Source of the DNA: JADHLJ01 sp038146985
GTDB taxonomy: Bacteria > Pseudomonadota > Alphaproteobacteria > Thalassobaculales > Thalassobaculaceae
Length of the DNA: 64,000 bases
Reading direction: 5' to 3'
Assembly (NCBI GenBank): GCA_038146985.1
Contig: JAYQSQ010000009.1
Span: 310,001-374,000, forward strand
The notes below the pieces were generated by a model that was not told the DNA's origin, ran no database searches, and saw only the letters and a list, made by a program, of their open reading frames with translations. The translations under genes were made by a program, and so were the position numbers. This document shows positions 38,910-47,510 of the stretch, one piece after another; position 1 is the first letter of the stretch; each line of letters starts with the position of its first letter.

Positions 38910-39586
38910 CTCAGGCGATCGAGTTCGGCGAGCCAGAGATCGGCATAGTCGACGTGTTGCCAATTGTCGAACCAGGGGCCGCCGCGGGTGAAATGGATCG
39001 CGCCGGGCGGGCCGTCGGGGCCCGGCTCATCCCAGCCTTCAAGCCAGTTCCATGTCGGGTCGAGTCCGCCGATCTCGCTATCCTCGGCCCATTGGAACCG
39101 ATGCAGATAGGCGCCGGACTCGGTGTTCGCGGCCTCCACCGTCAGACGCTTTGTCGCGGGATGGCCGCAGTTCAGAAGCATCAAACTGGACCAGTTCTTC
39201 CGCGGATAGACGGTTTGCGCCTTACCGTCCATTTTGACCGTTTCCGTGGGCCGGTAATCGTGTTTGACGCACATCACGGCGAACCGGTCATCGGCACAGG
39301 CGAACACATCCGCAACATCCCGCGTCCACAGGAAGTCACAGTCGCAGAACAAGGCCCATCCCTTATAGCCCGCCAGATGGGGCACCAGAAAGCGGGTGTA
39401 GGTGAATTCCGTCGAGGCGAGAGGGTCGATGGGGCGCCGGTAAAGCCCCTGATCGCGCAATTCGCTCTGGATGATCGGTATTACCTCCAGCTCGGCGCCC
39501 GCGTGCCTCTGGAGCGAGGCGCGACAGACCTCGTACGCTTCAGGTTCTCGGCTGTCCCATCCGACGAAAATTCTAAGCACGCTCAT
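38906..39586 (-). CDS. Putative glycosyltransferase with DxD motif (GT8-like)
   Basis: A 226-residue protein starting MSVLRIFVGWDSREPEAYEV, a pattern of GT-A enzymes acting on proteins or lipids. The motif CDCDFLW near residues 81-87 provides the metal-binding DxD, and TRFLVPHLAGYKGWALF precedes it as in GT8-type enzymes. It lies on the minus strand inside an otherwise plus-strand glycosylation locus. The frame is open upstream, but the conserved start is at 39586. Family is inferred from layout; donor and acceptor are unknown. Confidence 0.72.
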   Translation of the reverse strand: MSVLRIFVGWDSREPEAYEVCRASLQRHAGAELEVIPIIQSELRDQGLYRRPIDPLASTEFTYTRFLVPHLAGYKGWALFCDCDFLWTRDVADVFACADDRFAVMCVKHDYRPTETVKMDGKAQTVYPRKNWSSLMLLNCGHPATKRLTVEAANTESGAYLHRFQWAEDSEIGGLDPTWNWLEGWDEPGPDGPPGAIHFTRGGPWFDNWQHVDYADLWLAELDRLS

Positions 39587-39752
39587 TCGGTTCCTCGTTC
39601 CGGGGTCGGCGAGTGATAACCAACTCGTCCGACCAAGGCAACGGGCCAATCCGCCAGCGGCTGGTGCCACACTCGACATCGCTCCGTATCTCGGATAAAG
39701 CCAAGCCCTCGAATTGAGACTTGGTATCATCGTCGAATTGGCCGTTTCGCGA

Positions 39753-41423
39753 ATGTCTGCCAGACCGAATTGCGTGATCAACTACCATCCGGACGGATAT
39801 AAGGCGGACCGGGAGCAGGTGAAGGGCCGGCATGCGGCGGGTGCCGGCTTCCTGAAAGGGTTCATCGACCATTCCGGGGTCGATCGGTTCGTTGCCTTGA
39901 CGACCAGCAAGGCGCATTTCGAGGATTTTCAGCAACTCGTCGATGGGTTGGACGTCCGGAAGCGACCGGCCGAATGGGCTCGCCCCCTGGATTCCAGGGT
40001 GCTTCGGTCGGTGGGCACGGTTTTCATGCCCGGCCCCGGGTTTGAAGAGGAGGCGTGGACCCGCCGCCTCGGGAGTGAGCGGAACTACAGCCTGTGCGGT
40101 CTGACCCACACGGTTGCGTCCGAGCGGGTGATCAATGCGATCGGCCGCTACCTGCTTGCGCCGACTCAGCCCTGGGATGCGTTGATCTGCACGTCGACCT
40201 CGGTGCGGGCGGTGGTCGAACGCCTTCTGCATCAGCATGCGGACTATCTTACGGAACGGTGCGGCACCCGGGTCACCAGTCCGGTGCGTCTGCCGGTGAT
40301 CCCGCTCGGTGTCGATTGTGATTTCTACGATGCCGGGGAGGACAAGACCGGTGCCGGCGCTGCGTTGCGCACGCGTCTCGGCATCGGGGAAAACGATCTG
40401 GCGGCGATGTTCCTCGGCCGGTTGTCGTTTCACGCAAAGGCCCATCCGACGCCGATGCTCATGGCGATGGAGCGTTCGGCCGAAAAGACGCCGGACGTAA
40501 CCCATCATCTGTTGATCGTCGGACAGTTCCCCAACCACTGGATCGAGAAAGAGTTCAAGGAAGCCTCGGCGCGCTTCTGCCGCCATGTGCGCGTGCATGT
40601 CCTGGATGGGGCCGACAACGCGATTGTGCGGGCCGCCTGGCGGGCAAGCGATATCTTCATCTCGCTGTCGGACAACATTCAGGAAAGCTTCGGCCTTACC
40701 CCGATTGAGGCCATGGCCGCGGGGCTGCCCTGCGTAGTCTCGGACTATGACGGGTACAAGGACACCGTGGTGGAAGGCGAAACCGGGTTCCGGGTTCCGA
40801 CGCGCGCGCCGGGACCGGGAGCCGGAATCGATATCGCCGACCGTTATGGCATTGGGCTCGACAGCTATGACCGCTTCATCGGGATTGCCGCGTTGTCGAC
40901 CATGACGGATATCGGCGCCTGCGCCGAGGCGATCACCCGCTTGGCGGTCGATCCGGATCTGCGGGCGCGGATGGGCCGAGCCGGTATCGATCGGGCGCGC
41001 CGGCTCTATGACTGGAAGGTGGTCGTCAATGCCTACCAGGATTTATGGGCCGAACTCGCCGAGATCAGGGCGCGCGATAAGGGGATCGGCATCCGTGACC
41101 ATGCCGTCCAGACGGCGAGGGCGGATTTTCCCGATCCTTTCGCCATGTTTCAGGGGCATCCCAGTGCGCTTATCGACGCCGAGACCGAGGTTCGGCTCAA
41201 GAGCGCGGAATGGCGAAGCGATCTCGCGACGGTTCGCGAAGGCGAACTGCATACCTTCGTGGCATACGCGTTGTTGCCGGATGCCGTGATCGACGGCATG
41301 CTCGAGGAACTGACCACGGGGCCGAAGAAGATGCGGGACCTGGCGGCCTTCGCGGGTGACCGGCGCAAGATGTCCCGCACCTTGGGATGGCTGGGCAAGT
41401 TCGATCTGGTGGAGTTTCAATGA
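39753..41423 (+). CDS. Glycosyltransferase family 4 protein with C-terminal extension
   Basis: A 556-residue protein. The central portion is a GT-B glycosyltransferase: VIPLGVDCDFYD, AAMFLGRLSFHAKAHPTPML, and the donor site ESFGLTPIEAMAAGLPCVVSDYDGYKDTV. About 110 residues follow the usual end of the domain; the last 50 (LEELTTGPKKMRDLAAFAGD onward) look like a winged-helix fold. The ATG at 39753 is chosen over an upstream TTG. Its stop overlaps the next start (ATGA), so it is coupled to the TPR-glycosyltransferase that follows. Confidence 0.85.
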   Translation: MSARPNCVINYHPDGYKADREQVKGRHAAGAGFLKGFIDHSGVDRFVALTTSKAHFEDFQQLVDGLDVRKRPAEWARPLDSRVLRSVGTVFMPGPGFEEEAWTRRLGSERNYSLCGLTHTVASERVINAIGRYLLAPTQPWDALICTSTSVRAVVERLLHQHADYLTERCGTRVTSPVRLPVIPLGVDCDFYDAGEDKTGAGAALRTRLGIGENDLAAMFLGRLSFHAKAHPTPMLMAMERSAEKTPDVTHHLLIVGQFPNHWIEKEFKEASARFCRHVRVHVLDGADNAIVRAAWRASDIFISLSDNIQESFGLTPIEAMAAGLPCVVSDYDGYKDTVVEGETGFRVPTRAPGPGAGIDIADRYGIGLDSYDRFIGIAALSTMTDIGACAEAITRLAVDPDLRARMGRAGIDRARRLYDWKVVVNAYQDLWAELAEIRARDKGIGIRDHAVQTARADFPDPFAMFQGHPSALIDAETEVRLKSAEWRSDLATVREGELHTFVAYALLPDAVIDGMLEELTTGPKKMRDLAAFAGDRRKMSRTLGWLGKFDLVEFQ

Positions 41424-43216
41424 ACAACCCAGCTCAGACGGCCGTGAAACCGGTGCGGTCGATTATCTACTACGAGCAGGAAGCCGACAAGTTTCTGAAG
41501 GACGGCAAGCTTGCCGATGCCGAGACGGTGTTGTCCGAGGGGATCGGGGCACATCCCGGTGCCAACGCCCTGGAAAGGCGGATGGCGGACGTGGAGTTCC
41601 GCAAAGGTCTTGTGGAAGCCGCGAAGGAAAGACTGATCCGGGCCGGCAGAACCAATCCGACCGGGTGTGACGATGCCTTCTTCAATGCCGGCGTGCGCCT
41701 CGGACGCGCTTGCAAGGACACCGCATATGCCGAAGGCATGATCAAGGCGGGGCTTGAGCGGTTCCCGCTCAACTCGGAGCTGCGGACGCATGCCGGTTCT
41801 ATGCTCGCGGAGGCCGGACGGCACGACGCGGCGGTGGAGCAACTCGAGGCGGCCGTGAACATGGATCCGACCAATGGGGCGGCGATCAACGCCCTTGGTT
41901 ACTCGTTGGAGCAAATCGGCGAGCTTGAGCGCGCGGACCGGGTGCTGCGAAACCTGGTCGATCGGGCGACGCCGGATATCAAGTTCAACGTCGTCCTGAA
42001 TCTCGGCAATGTCGCTCAGAAGCGTGAGAGATACGAGGAGGGAGACCGCTACTATCGGGAAGCGCTCAAGCTCAGGCAGCCCGGATACCTATATGCGAAT
42101 TACGGCGCGCTCCTGCGCAAATCCTACAAGTTCGATGCCGCCCTCACGGTGTACCGGAAAGGCCTGGCGATCGACCCGCGCAACGGAGGGTCCTACTACA
42201 ATCTCGGCAATCTTTATAAGGAAGTCGGCAATCTGGACCTCGCGATCATGGCCTACCGGCGGGCTCTCAGGATCACGCCGACCGTGCCGTCGATCCACTG
42301 GAACCTGGCGCTCACTTATCTGGGTGCCGGCCGGCTGAGGGAAGGTTTCCAGGAATACGAATGGCGATGGAAATACGAAGGGTTTCCGTCCCGTCGCAGG
42401 GATTTTCCACAGCCGCAATGGAACGGGGAGCCTTTGGCCGGACGTACTCTTCTGGTGCATGCCGAGCAGGGCATTGGCGACCACCTTCAGTTCGCACGCT
42501 TCATACCGATCCTGGCAAAACTCGATGGGCGGGTCATCGTCGAATGCCACGAGCCGCTGATGCGGCTGTTTCAGCACTACGCGGGGGATGTCGAGATCGT
42601 CGAACGGCTGAAACAGCCCGATGACTTCGATCTGCACCTGCCGCTGTTGAGCACGCCGTTGGTTCTCGGGACCGAGACCGTCGAAGATCTTCCCGCCGCG
42701 CCCTATCTGGCGCCGCCCAAGGATTGGAAGTTCGAGATTCCAGAGGCGCGGGCGGGGGCTTTCAAGATCGGTATCATCTGGGGCGGCAATCCGAATTTTC
42801 CGGGAGACCGTGAACGCTCGACGAAACTCGATTTCTCTCTGCCGCTGCTGAAGAACAAGAATGTCCAGTTGTTCAGTCTGCAGAAAGGCGAGCGGGAGCC
42901 GGAGCTGAAGGACGCGCCGGCCGAGATCGTGCGCTTGAGCGACCGGATATCGGATTTCTGCGACACGGCGTCGATCATGACACAGATGGATCTCGTCATT
43001 TCCACCTGTACCTCGACCGCGCACCTTGCCGGCGCGCTTGGGGTGCCGGTTTGGGTCGCGCTGCACCACAATCCGGACTGGCGCTGGCTGCGTCACCGTG
43101 AGGACAGTCCCTGGTATTCCAACGCCAGGTTGTTCCAACAGAAGGCCCCGGGTGACTGGAAGGGCGTCTTCAGATCCATCAACGACGCCTTGAGCAAGAT
43201 CACCGCCAAACGCTGA
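41420..43216 (+). CDS. TPR protein with GT9-like glycosyltransferase domain (FlmG-like)
   Basis: A 598-residue protein with a long TPR array (residues about 15-305; clear units near NALGYSLEQIGELERADRVL and NLGNLYKEVGNLDLAIMAYRRAL). The GT-B-like domain that follows has LLVHAEQGIGDHLQFARFIPI, IGIIWGGNPNFPGDRERST and VISTCTSTAHLAGALGVPVWVAL. The C-terminal block is close in pattern to the proteins at 31.4 and 37.3 kb. It is likely cytoplasmic and likely to act on protein acceptors. It is coupled to the upstream GT4 gene by ATGA, and a GT1-like gene follows after 11 bases. Confidence 0.85.
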   Translation: MNNPAQTAVKPVRSIIYYEQEADKFLKDGKLADAETVLSEGIGAHPGANALERRMADVEFRKGLVEAAKERLIRAGRTNPTGCDDAFFNAGVRLGRACKDTAYAEGMIKAGLERFPLNSELRTHAGSMLAEAGRHDAAVEQLEAAVNMDPTNGAAINALGYSLEQIGELERADRVLRNLVDRATPDIKFNVVLNLGNVAQKRERYEEGDRYYREALKLRQPGYLYANYGALLRKSYKFDAALTVYRKGLAIDPRNGGSYYNLGNLYKEVGNLDLAIMAYRRALRITPTVPSIHWNLALTYLGAGRLREGFQEYEWRWKYEGFPSRRRDFPQPQWNGEPLAGRTLLVHAEQGIGDHLQFARFIPILAKLDGRVIVECHEPLMRLFQHYAGDVEIVERLKQPDDFDLHLPLLSTPLVLGTETVEDLPAAPYLAPPKDWKFEIPEARAGAFKIGIIWGGNPNFPGDRERSTKLDFSLPLLKNKNVQLFSLQKGEREPELKDAPAEIVRLSDRISDFCDTASIMTQMDLVISTCTSTAHLAGALGVPVWVALHHNPDWRWLRHREDSPWYSNARLFQQKAPGDWKGVFRSINDALSKITAKR

Positions 43217-43227
43217 TTGGATTGGGC

Positions 43228-44418
43228 ATGGCAGGCCGCCGCATTCTTTTCGTTTGGGAGCTTGGCGACGGATTGGGCCACGTCTCCCGGATGCTGCCGC
43301 TGGCCCGCAGGTTGCGGGAGGCGGGCGAGGTCTGCCTGTTCGCCGTCCGCAATGTCGAGAACAGCCACAAGGTTCTTGGCGGAACCGGGATGACGATGCT
43401 GCAGGCGCCGATCACGCAGCCGGTGACCGACTATGACGGCAAGGCTTCCATTGGGGCCTTTGGCGATATCATGGAAACCATCGGCTACGGACGGGTCGAA
43501 CGGCTCCATGCGCTCTTGAGCGCTTGGGACGGGCTCTACGAATCGGCGCGCCCTGATCTGATCATTGCCGATTACGCGCCGACCGCCCTGCTTGCCGCGC
43601 GCGGCCGGATTCCGGCCGTCGCGATCGGCGACTGGTTCACGCTGCCGCCGAACACGCTGCCGGCCTTTCCGTTTCTGCGGGAATCAGGCCCCCGGATTTC
43701 CGAGGTTGGCCTTTTACGCGTGGTACAGGAGGTACAGGCCCGCCGCGGGGCGGCTGCGCCTTCCGCCCTGCCCGGAATTCTCGACTGCGTCGCCCCGTTC
43801 ATTATCACCCTGCCCGAGCTCGATTCCTATGCGGATAAGCGCGCCGGCCCTGCGGTCGGCCCGTTGACTCCGCTGCCGGAGCCGTTGGAGACAACCGACC
43901 ACGAGGTCGACTATTTCGCGTATCTTTCCCTGGGCTTCCGGCCGACGGCGAAAGTGCTGGACGTGCTGAGCAAGATGCCGCTGCGAGGCAGTGTCTATTT
44001 GCGCGACGCTTCCGCTTTGCAGCGCGACGGCTGGCGAGGCCGGGGTCTGATCATCCACGACTCGCCCCAGGACATGCGCGAAATGGCGCGCCGGAGCGCG
44101 GTTATGATTCATCACGGCGGGCTCGGGACGATCGAAACGGTGTTCGCGCTCGGCCGTCCCCAAATGCTGGTGCCCCGTCATCTCGAGCAAGGTGTCAACG
44201 CGGTGATGGCCGGACGGCTTCGGCTCGCCGTTGGAATGCAGACCGGCGGGCGGTTCGCGGATGAGCATCTCGTTCAGGCGTTGCGGCATGCCCTGGAATC
44301 AAAGGAATTGCGGGACAACGCCGCAAAAAAGGCCGCTGAACTGGCGCGCCGTGGGCCATTCAACGCGCTTGAACCGGTCGCCGAATTCTGTTTAACCACG
44401 CTCCAAGCGGGACTTTGA
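43228..44418 (+). CDS. GT1/MGT-like glycosyltransferase
   Basis: A 396-residue GT-B protein resembling UDP-glycosyltransferases. It opens with ILFVWELGDGLGHVSRMLPLARRL (the GLGH glycine-rich loop with the catalytic His position). In the C-terminal domain it has SAVMIHHGGLGTIETVFALGRPQMLVPRHLEQGVNA, the expected donor signature (HHGG, then P-x6-Q). It probably transfers a nucleotide-activated sugar, but which one is unknown. It sits between the TPR-glycosyltransferase and the DAHP-synthase-like gene, 11 bases after the former. Confidence 0.85.
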   Translation: MAGRRILFVWELGDGLGHVSRMLPLARRLREAGEVCLFAVRNVENSHKVLGGTGMTMLQAPITQPVTDYDGKASIGAFGDIMETIGYGRVERLHALLSAWDGLYESARPDLIIADYAPTALLAARGRIPAVAIGDWFTLPPNTLPAFPFLRESGPRISEVGLLRVVQEVQARRGAAAPSALPGILDCVAPFIITLPELDSYADKRAGPAVGPLTPLPEPLETTDHEVDYFAYLSLGFRPTAKVLDVLSKMPLRGSVYLRDASALQRDGWRGRGLIIHDSPQDMREMARRSAVMIHHGGLGTIETVFALGRPQMLVPRHLEQGVNAVMAGRLRLAVGMQTGGRFADEHLVQALRHALESKELRDNAAKKAAELARRGPFNALEPVAEFCLTTLQAGL

Positions 44419-44437
44419 AAAGCGAAAGGGTCGGATC

Positions 44438-45346
44438 ATGGCTTTGGACAACAAGATGGCGGGCAAGGATCTCAACGATGATGATATCCAGAACAAGATA
44501 CCGCTGGTGGCCAAGGATCACCCCGACCACAAATCCCGCTTCACCGTCGGCGGCGTCGAGTTCGGTGGCCCGCTGATTCCGGTCATGGCCGGGCCGAACA
44601 CGGTCGAAAACGAGGAAATGATCGTCAAGACGGCCCAAAGCATCAAGGCTTCGGGCGCGCACTTTCTGCGTGGCGGCGCCTTCAAGCCGTTGACCTTCCC
44701 GTATCGTAGCGAAAAATATTACGAGACCCGCGAGCAGGGGCTGGAATGGCTCCAGGTCGCCAAGAAGGAAACCGGGCTGCCGATCGTCACCGAGGTGATG
44801 GACGTGGCTAAGATCGACGTGGTCGCCAAGAACAGCGACATGCTGCAGATCGGCACCCGCAACATGCAGAACTATGTCCTGCTGACCGAGGTGGGCAAGA
44901 CCGGCATGCCGGTGATGCTGAAGCGCGGCTACGGTTCCTCGCTCCGCGACTGGCTGATGGCGGCGGAATATATCGCGCTGGAACATGACCGGCTCGGCCA
45001 GCAACAACAGATCGTTCTTTGCGAACGCGGGGTGGTCTCCAACCATACCCACCGTGCCGGCTCGCGCTTCCTGCTGGATCTCCAGGTTGTGCCGGCGGCC
45101 CAGGACGTCACCCATTTGCCGGTGATGACCGATCCCTCGCACGCCACCTTCTGGCAGCCCTGGGTGCGCCCGATGATGCTCGCCTCGATCGGCGCCGGAG
45201 CGGATGGCCTGATGCTGGAGGTGCATCCCAACCCACCCGAAGCGGCCGTCGATCCGCTGCAATGCAGCTCGCTCGAGCAGTTCGACGAGATGATGAAGGC
45301 GATGCGCCCGGTAGCCGCCGCGATCGGACGTACGCTCGACGCCTAG
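44438..45346 (+). CDS. DAHP synthase-like (type I-beta) PEP-aldose condensing enzyme, variant active site
   Basis: A 302-residue barrel of the DAHP/KDO8P synthase superfamily, closest in motifs to type I-beta DAHP synthase: LRGGAFKP, QIGTRNMQN, LKRGYGSS, LCERGV, DPSH and EVHPNP. Two key positions differ. The metal-ligand Cys of the AGPC motif is Asn54 (AGPNTVE), while the other ligands His235, Glu261 and Asp272 remain. The KPRT motif that contacts erythrose 4-phosphate reads KPLT (Leu85). No regulatory domain is present. Asn at this place is the mark of metal-independent KDO8P synthases. I infer PEP condensation with a different aldose in the sugar pathway of this locus; ordinary aromatic biosynthesis is possible but less likely. 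Confidence 0.82.
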   Translation: MALDNKMAGKDLNDDDIQNKIPLVAKDHPDHKSRFTVGGVEFGGPLIPVMAGPNTVENEEMIVKTAQSIKASGAHFLRGGAFKPLTFPYRSEKYYETREQGLEWLQVAKKETGLPIVTEVMDVAKIDVVAKNSDMLQIGTRNMQNYVLLTEVGKTGMPVMLKRGYGSSLRDWLMAAEYIALEHDRLGQQQQIVLCERGVVSNHTHRAGSRFLLDLQVVPAAQDVTHLPVMTDPSHATFWQPWVRPMMLASIGAGADGLMLEVHPNPPEAAVDPLQCSSLEQFDEMMKAMRPVAAAIGRTLDA

Positions 45347-45431
45347 CTGGACCGGCCGATTGGGGTGAAACCTCTTGGCGTGCCGCCGGTCGGTGCGGTA
45401 AATCAGGGCCGACCACCAGAAGGCAAGGACC

Positions 45432-46322
45432 ATGTCGGACATTCTGTTTCCCGCATTTCTCGGCAATCAGGTCTCGTGCGACACCGAGCGGTATGCGGCA
45501 ATCCTGGGGCTCGCGCCGTCCAAGGGCGCCCGCTCGCCGACCCTATGGAACGCCGCTTTCAAGGCAGCGGGTGCAAGCGCGGTGATGCATCCCTTCGATG
45601 TCACCGAAGACAACCTCGCGGATCTTTTTGCCGCTCTGAAGGCCGACCTGCGCTATATCGGCGGCAGTGTCGCCGTGCCGCACAAGGTTGGCCTGGTGCC
45701 GCTGCTGGACCGGCTCGAGCCCGAGGCGGAACGGATCGGCGCGGTGAACGCCATCTATCGTGACGGCAAGGACCTGGTTGGCGCCAACACGGACGGCGCG
45801 GGTGCCTTGGCGCAGCTCCAGGATCTGGTGCACGACCTGAAAACCCGGCATGCCATGGTCCTTGGGCTTGGCGGTGCCGGGCTGGCGGTGGCGGCCTATC
45901 TGGCGGGACATGTCGCCTCGTTGCGCCTCGCCAATCGGACTGTCGAGAAAGCCCTGGCTTTCGCCGAACGATTGGGAGGCAAGGTGCGCGGCGTTGCCAT
46001 GCCCAGGACGTCGGCGGATCTGCGTGGTGTCGATCTGATCGTCAACTGCACCTCGGTCGGTCATCAGGACGGCGACCAGGAGTCTCCCCTCGGCGAGCAT
46101 AGCGAGGCGCTGCTGGAGGCGATGCCCGACGACACGGTCGTCTACGACATCATCTATCAGCCGGCGGAGACCGAACTCCTGCGCCAGGCCAAGGTGATCG
46201 GGCTCGTTACCCTGAACGGGATCGGCATGAACATGGATCAGGCGGTCATCGCCTTCGAGAAGGCCAATCCGGGATTGCTGTCCCTCGACGAGATTCGCGG
46301 CGCCATGCAATCGGCGGGGTGA
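45432..46322 (+). CDS. Divergent shikimate dehydrogenase-like (AroE family) protein
   Basis: A 296-residue AroE-family protein. Conserved parts: the catalytic lysine Lys85 in VAVPHK, Asn106 in IGAVNAIYR, Asp121 in GANTDG, the NADP-type loop VLGLGGAGLA and a C-terminal GIGMNMDQAVIAFE. The N-terminus is unusual: about 20 extra residues precede the substrate Ser motif, which reads GARSPTLWN instead of the usual HSxSP pattern. It follows the DAHP-synthase-like gene by 85 bases. Both are shikimate-pathway folds with changed substrate sites, so I infer a reductase for a related ulosonic acid or keto sugar. Confidence 0.82.
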   Translation: MSDILFPAFLGNQVSCDTERYAAILGLAPSKGARSPTLWNAAFKAAGASAVMHPFDVTEDNLADLFAALKADLRYIGGSVAVPHKVGLVPLLDRLEPEAERIGAVNAIYRDGKDLVGANTDGAGALAQLQDLVHDLKTRHAMVLGLGGAGLAVAAYLAGHVASLRLANRTVEKALAFAERLGGKVRGVAMPRTSADLRGVDLIVNCTSVGHQDGDQESPLGEHSEALLEAMPDDTVVYDIIYQPAETELLRQAKVIGLVTLNGIGMNMDQAVIAFEKANPGLLSLDEIRGAMQSAG

Positions 46323-46329
46323 TCCGTCG

Positions 46330-46833
46330 ATGCCCGTGACTTTGGTACAAGATCCCGCCGGTGCATTCCCGTTTGACGGGGATGCTGCCGGTTTCTGGCC
46401 AATTTCCTTCGATCGTGTCGCCGAGGGGGCGCTTGAGCCGGTCTTGGCCGAATACGATGTGGTCATTCCCGCCGACGGGCTTCTGGAACCGCCCCGATTG
46501 TCCGGCGGCGCGCGGGTCGCCTTGGTTTGCACGCGGCTCGACGCGTTGGAACGTCTGGTTGGTTTCGGAGACGGTTTTCACATCGTCTTTCATCCGACGA
46601 TGCTCGCCCGCTTGGACCGCCACCGGGCCTTGCGGGCAACCCTGGTCGCCGCAAGAGCGATGGATTACGGACATCGGATCCGAGCGCAAGACCTGGCGGA
46701 GGAAATCGGCGGTCCCGGCCTTTCGGCGGACTTCAAAGCCGCTGTCATTGGCCGCGTGCTGCTTTATGATCTGCCTTCCGGATCCGCCATCGATTTCGGC
46801 ATGATCGGAGAGCGCGGGGAGGAGCCGGCGTGA
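46330..46833 (+). CDS. Orphan SAF-domain protein resembling NeuB C-terminus
   Basis: A 167-residue protein. Residues about 101-158 (LRATLVAARAMDYGHRIRAQ, then DLAEEIGGPGLSADF and AVIGRVLLYDLPSGSAIDF) follow the SAF (antifreeze-like) pattern found after the barrel of sialate and pseudaminate synthases: R-x-hVA, DL, G-x-G-hs, hhGr and D-h-x-G. The N-terminal 100 residues are unrecognised. A SAF domain without its NeuB barrel, beside a DAHP-synthase-like barrel and CMP-sugar synthetases, suggests a split synthase or a substrate-shielding partner. The stop overlaps the next start (GTGA). Confidence 0.62.
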   Translation: MPVTLVQDPAGAFPFDGDAAGFWPISFDRVAEGALEPVLAEYDVVIPADGLLEPPRLSGGARVALVCTRLDALERLVGFGDGFHIVFHPTMLARLDRHRALRATLVAARAMDYGHRIRAQDLAEEIGGPGLSADFKAAVIGRVLLYDLPSGSAIDFGMIGERGEEPA

Positions 46834-47510
46834 TCAGCGTGGTGTTGCGAGCCAAGAACGAGGCGTTCTGGATGGACCGGTGCCTGACCGCGCTGCGCAA
46901 TCAGCGGGTGCCGGATATCGACATCATCCTCGTGGACAACGAGTCGACCGATGATACCGTCGCCATTTCAGAGGCTTATGGCGTCACGGTGCGGACCATT
47001 ACCCGGGACGATTTTTCCTATGGCCGGGCGCTGAATATCGGCATCGAAGCGGCGCGATACGACGTGGTGGCGCTGTTGTCCTCCCACTGCGTGCCGATCG
47101 ACGAGTTATGGGCCGACTATCTCCTGGCCCATCTCGGCCCGGACGGCGATCCCACGGTCTGCGGTGTCTATGGCCGGCAGGAGCCGATGCCGGATACCAG
47201 CGCCATCGACAGGCGCGATCTCTGGACCACCTTTAGGGACGAGCGGGTGCGCCAGCGGCGCGACTATTTCTTCCACAACGCCAATTCCGGAATCCGCAAG
47301 TCGATCTGGCGCGACGAGCCGTTCGATGAGGAAATCCGGGGCGTCGAGGATCGTGAATGGGGCAAGCGGATGATCCGCCTCGGCCACGAGATCGTCTACG
47401 AGCCGCATTTGCGGGTCTATCACCAGCACGGCATTCACCAGGGCCGCGATGAAGGCCGGGCCAAGCGCGTCGCCGAGGTGATCGACTATATCCGGACCAG
47501 CGCACCATGA
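46830..47510 (+). CDS. Glycosyltransferase family 2 protein
   Basis: A 226-residue GT-A enzyme. It opens ISVVLRAKNEAFWMDRCLTAL and has the nucleotide-binding VDNESTDDT, an atypical SSHC at the DxD location, the acceptor-side GVEDREWGKRMI and the helical end. It carries no membrane segment. The GTG start at 46830 overlaps the previous stop (GTGA), and its stop overlaps the next gene (ATGA). It might use the CMP-sugar expected from the two following genes, but that is inference. Confidence 0.88.
   Translation: MISVVLRAKNEAFWMDRCLTALRNQRVPDIDIILVDNESTDDTVAISEAYGVTVRTITRDDFSYGRALNIGIEAARYDVVALLSSHCVPIDELWADYLLAHLGPDGDPTVCGVYGRQEPMPDTSAIDRRDLWTTFRDERVRQRRDYFFHNANSGIRKSIWRDEPFDEEIRGVEDREWGKRMIRLGHEIVYEPHLRVYHQHGIHQGRDEGRAKRVAEVIDYIRTSAP

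Noticed and set aside
44438..45346. Reading the DAHP-synthase-like protein as KdsA (KDO8P synthase)
   Set aside because: Motifs LKRGYGSS, CERGV and EVHPNP fit type I-beta DAHP synthase better than the KKGQF/KANRSS patterns of KdsA, despite the Asn at the metal position.
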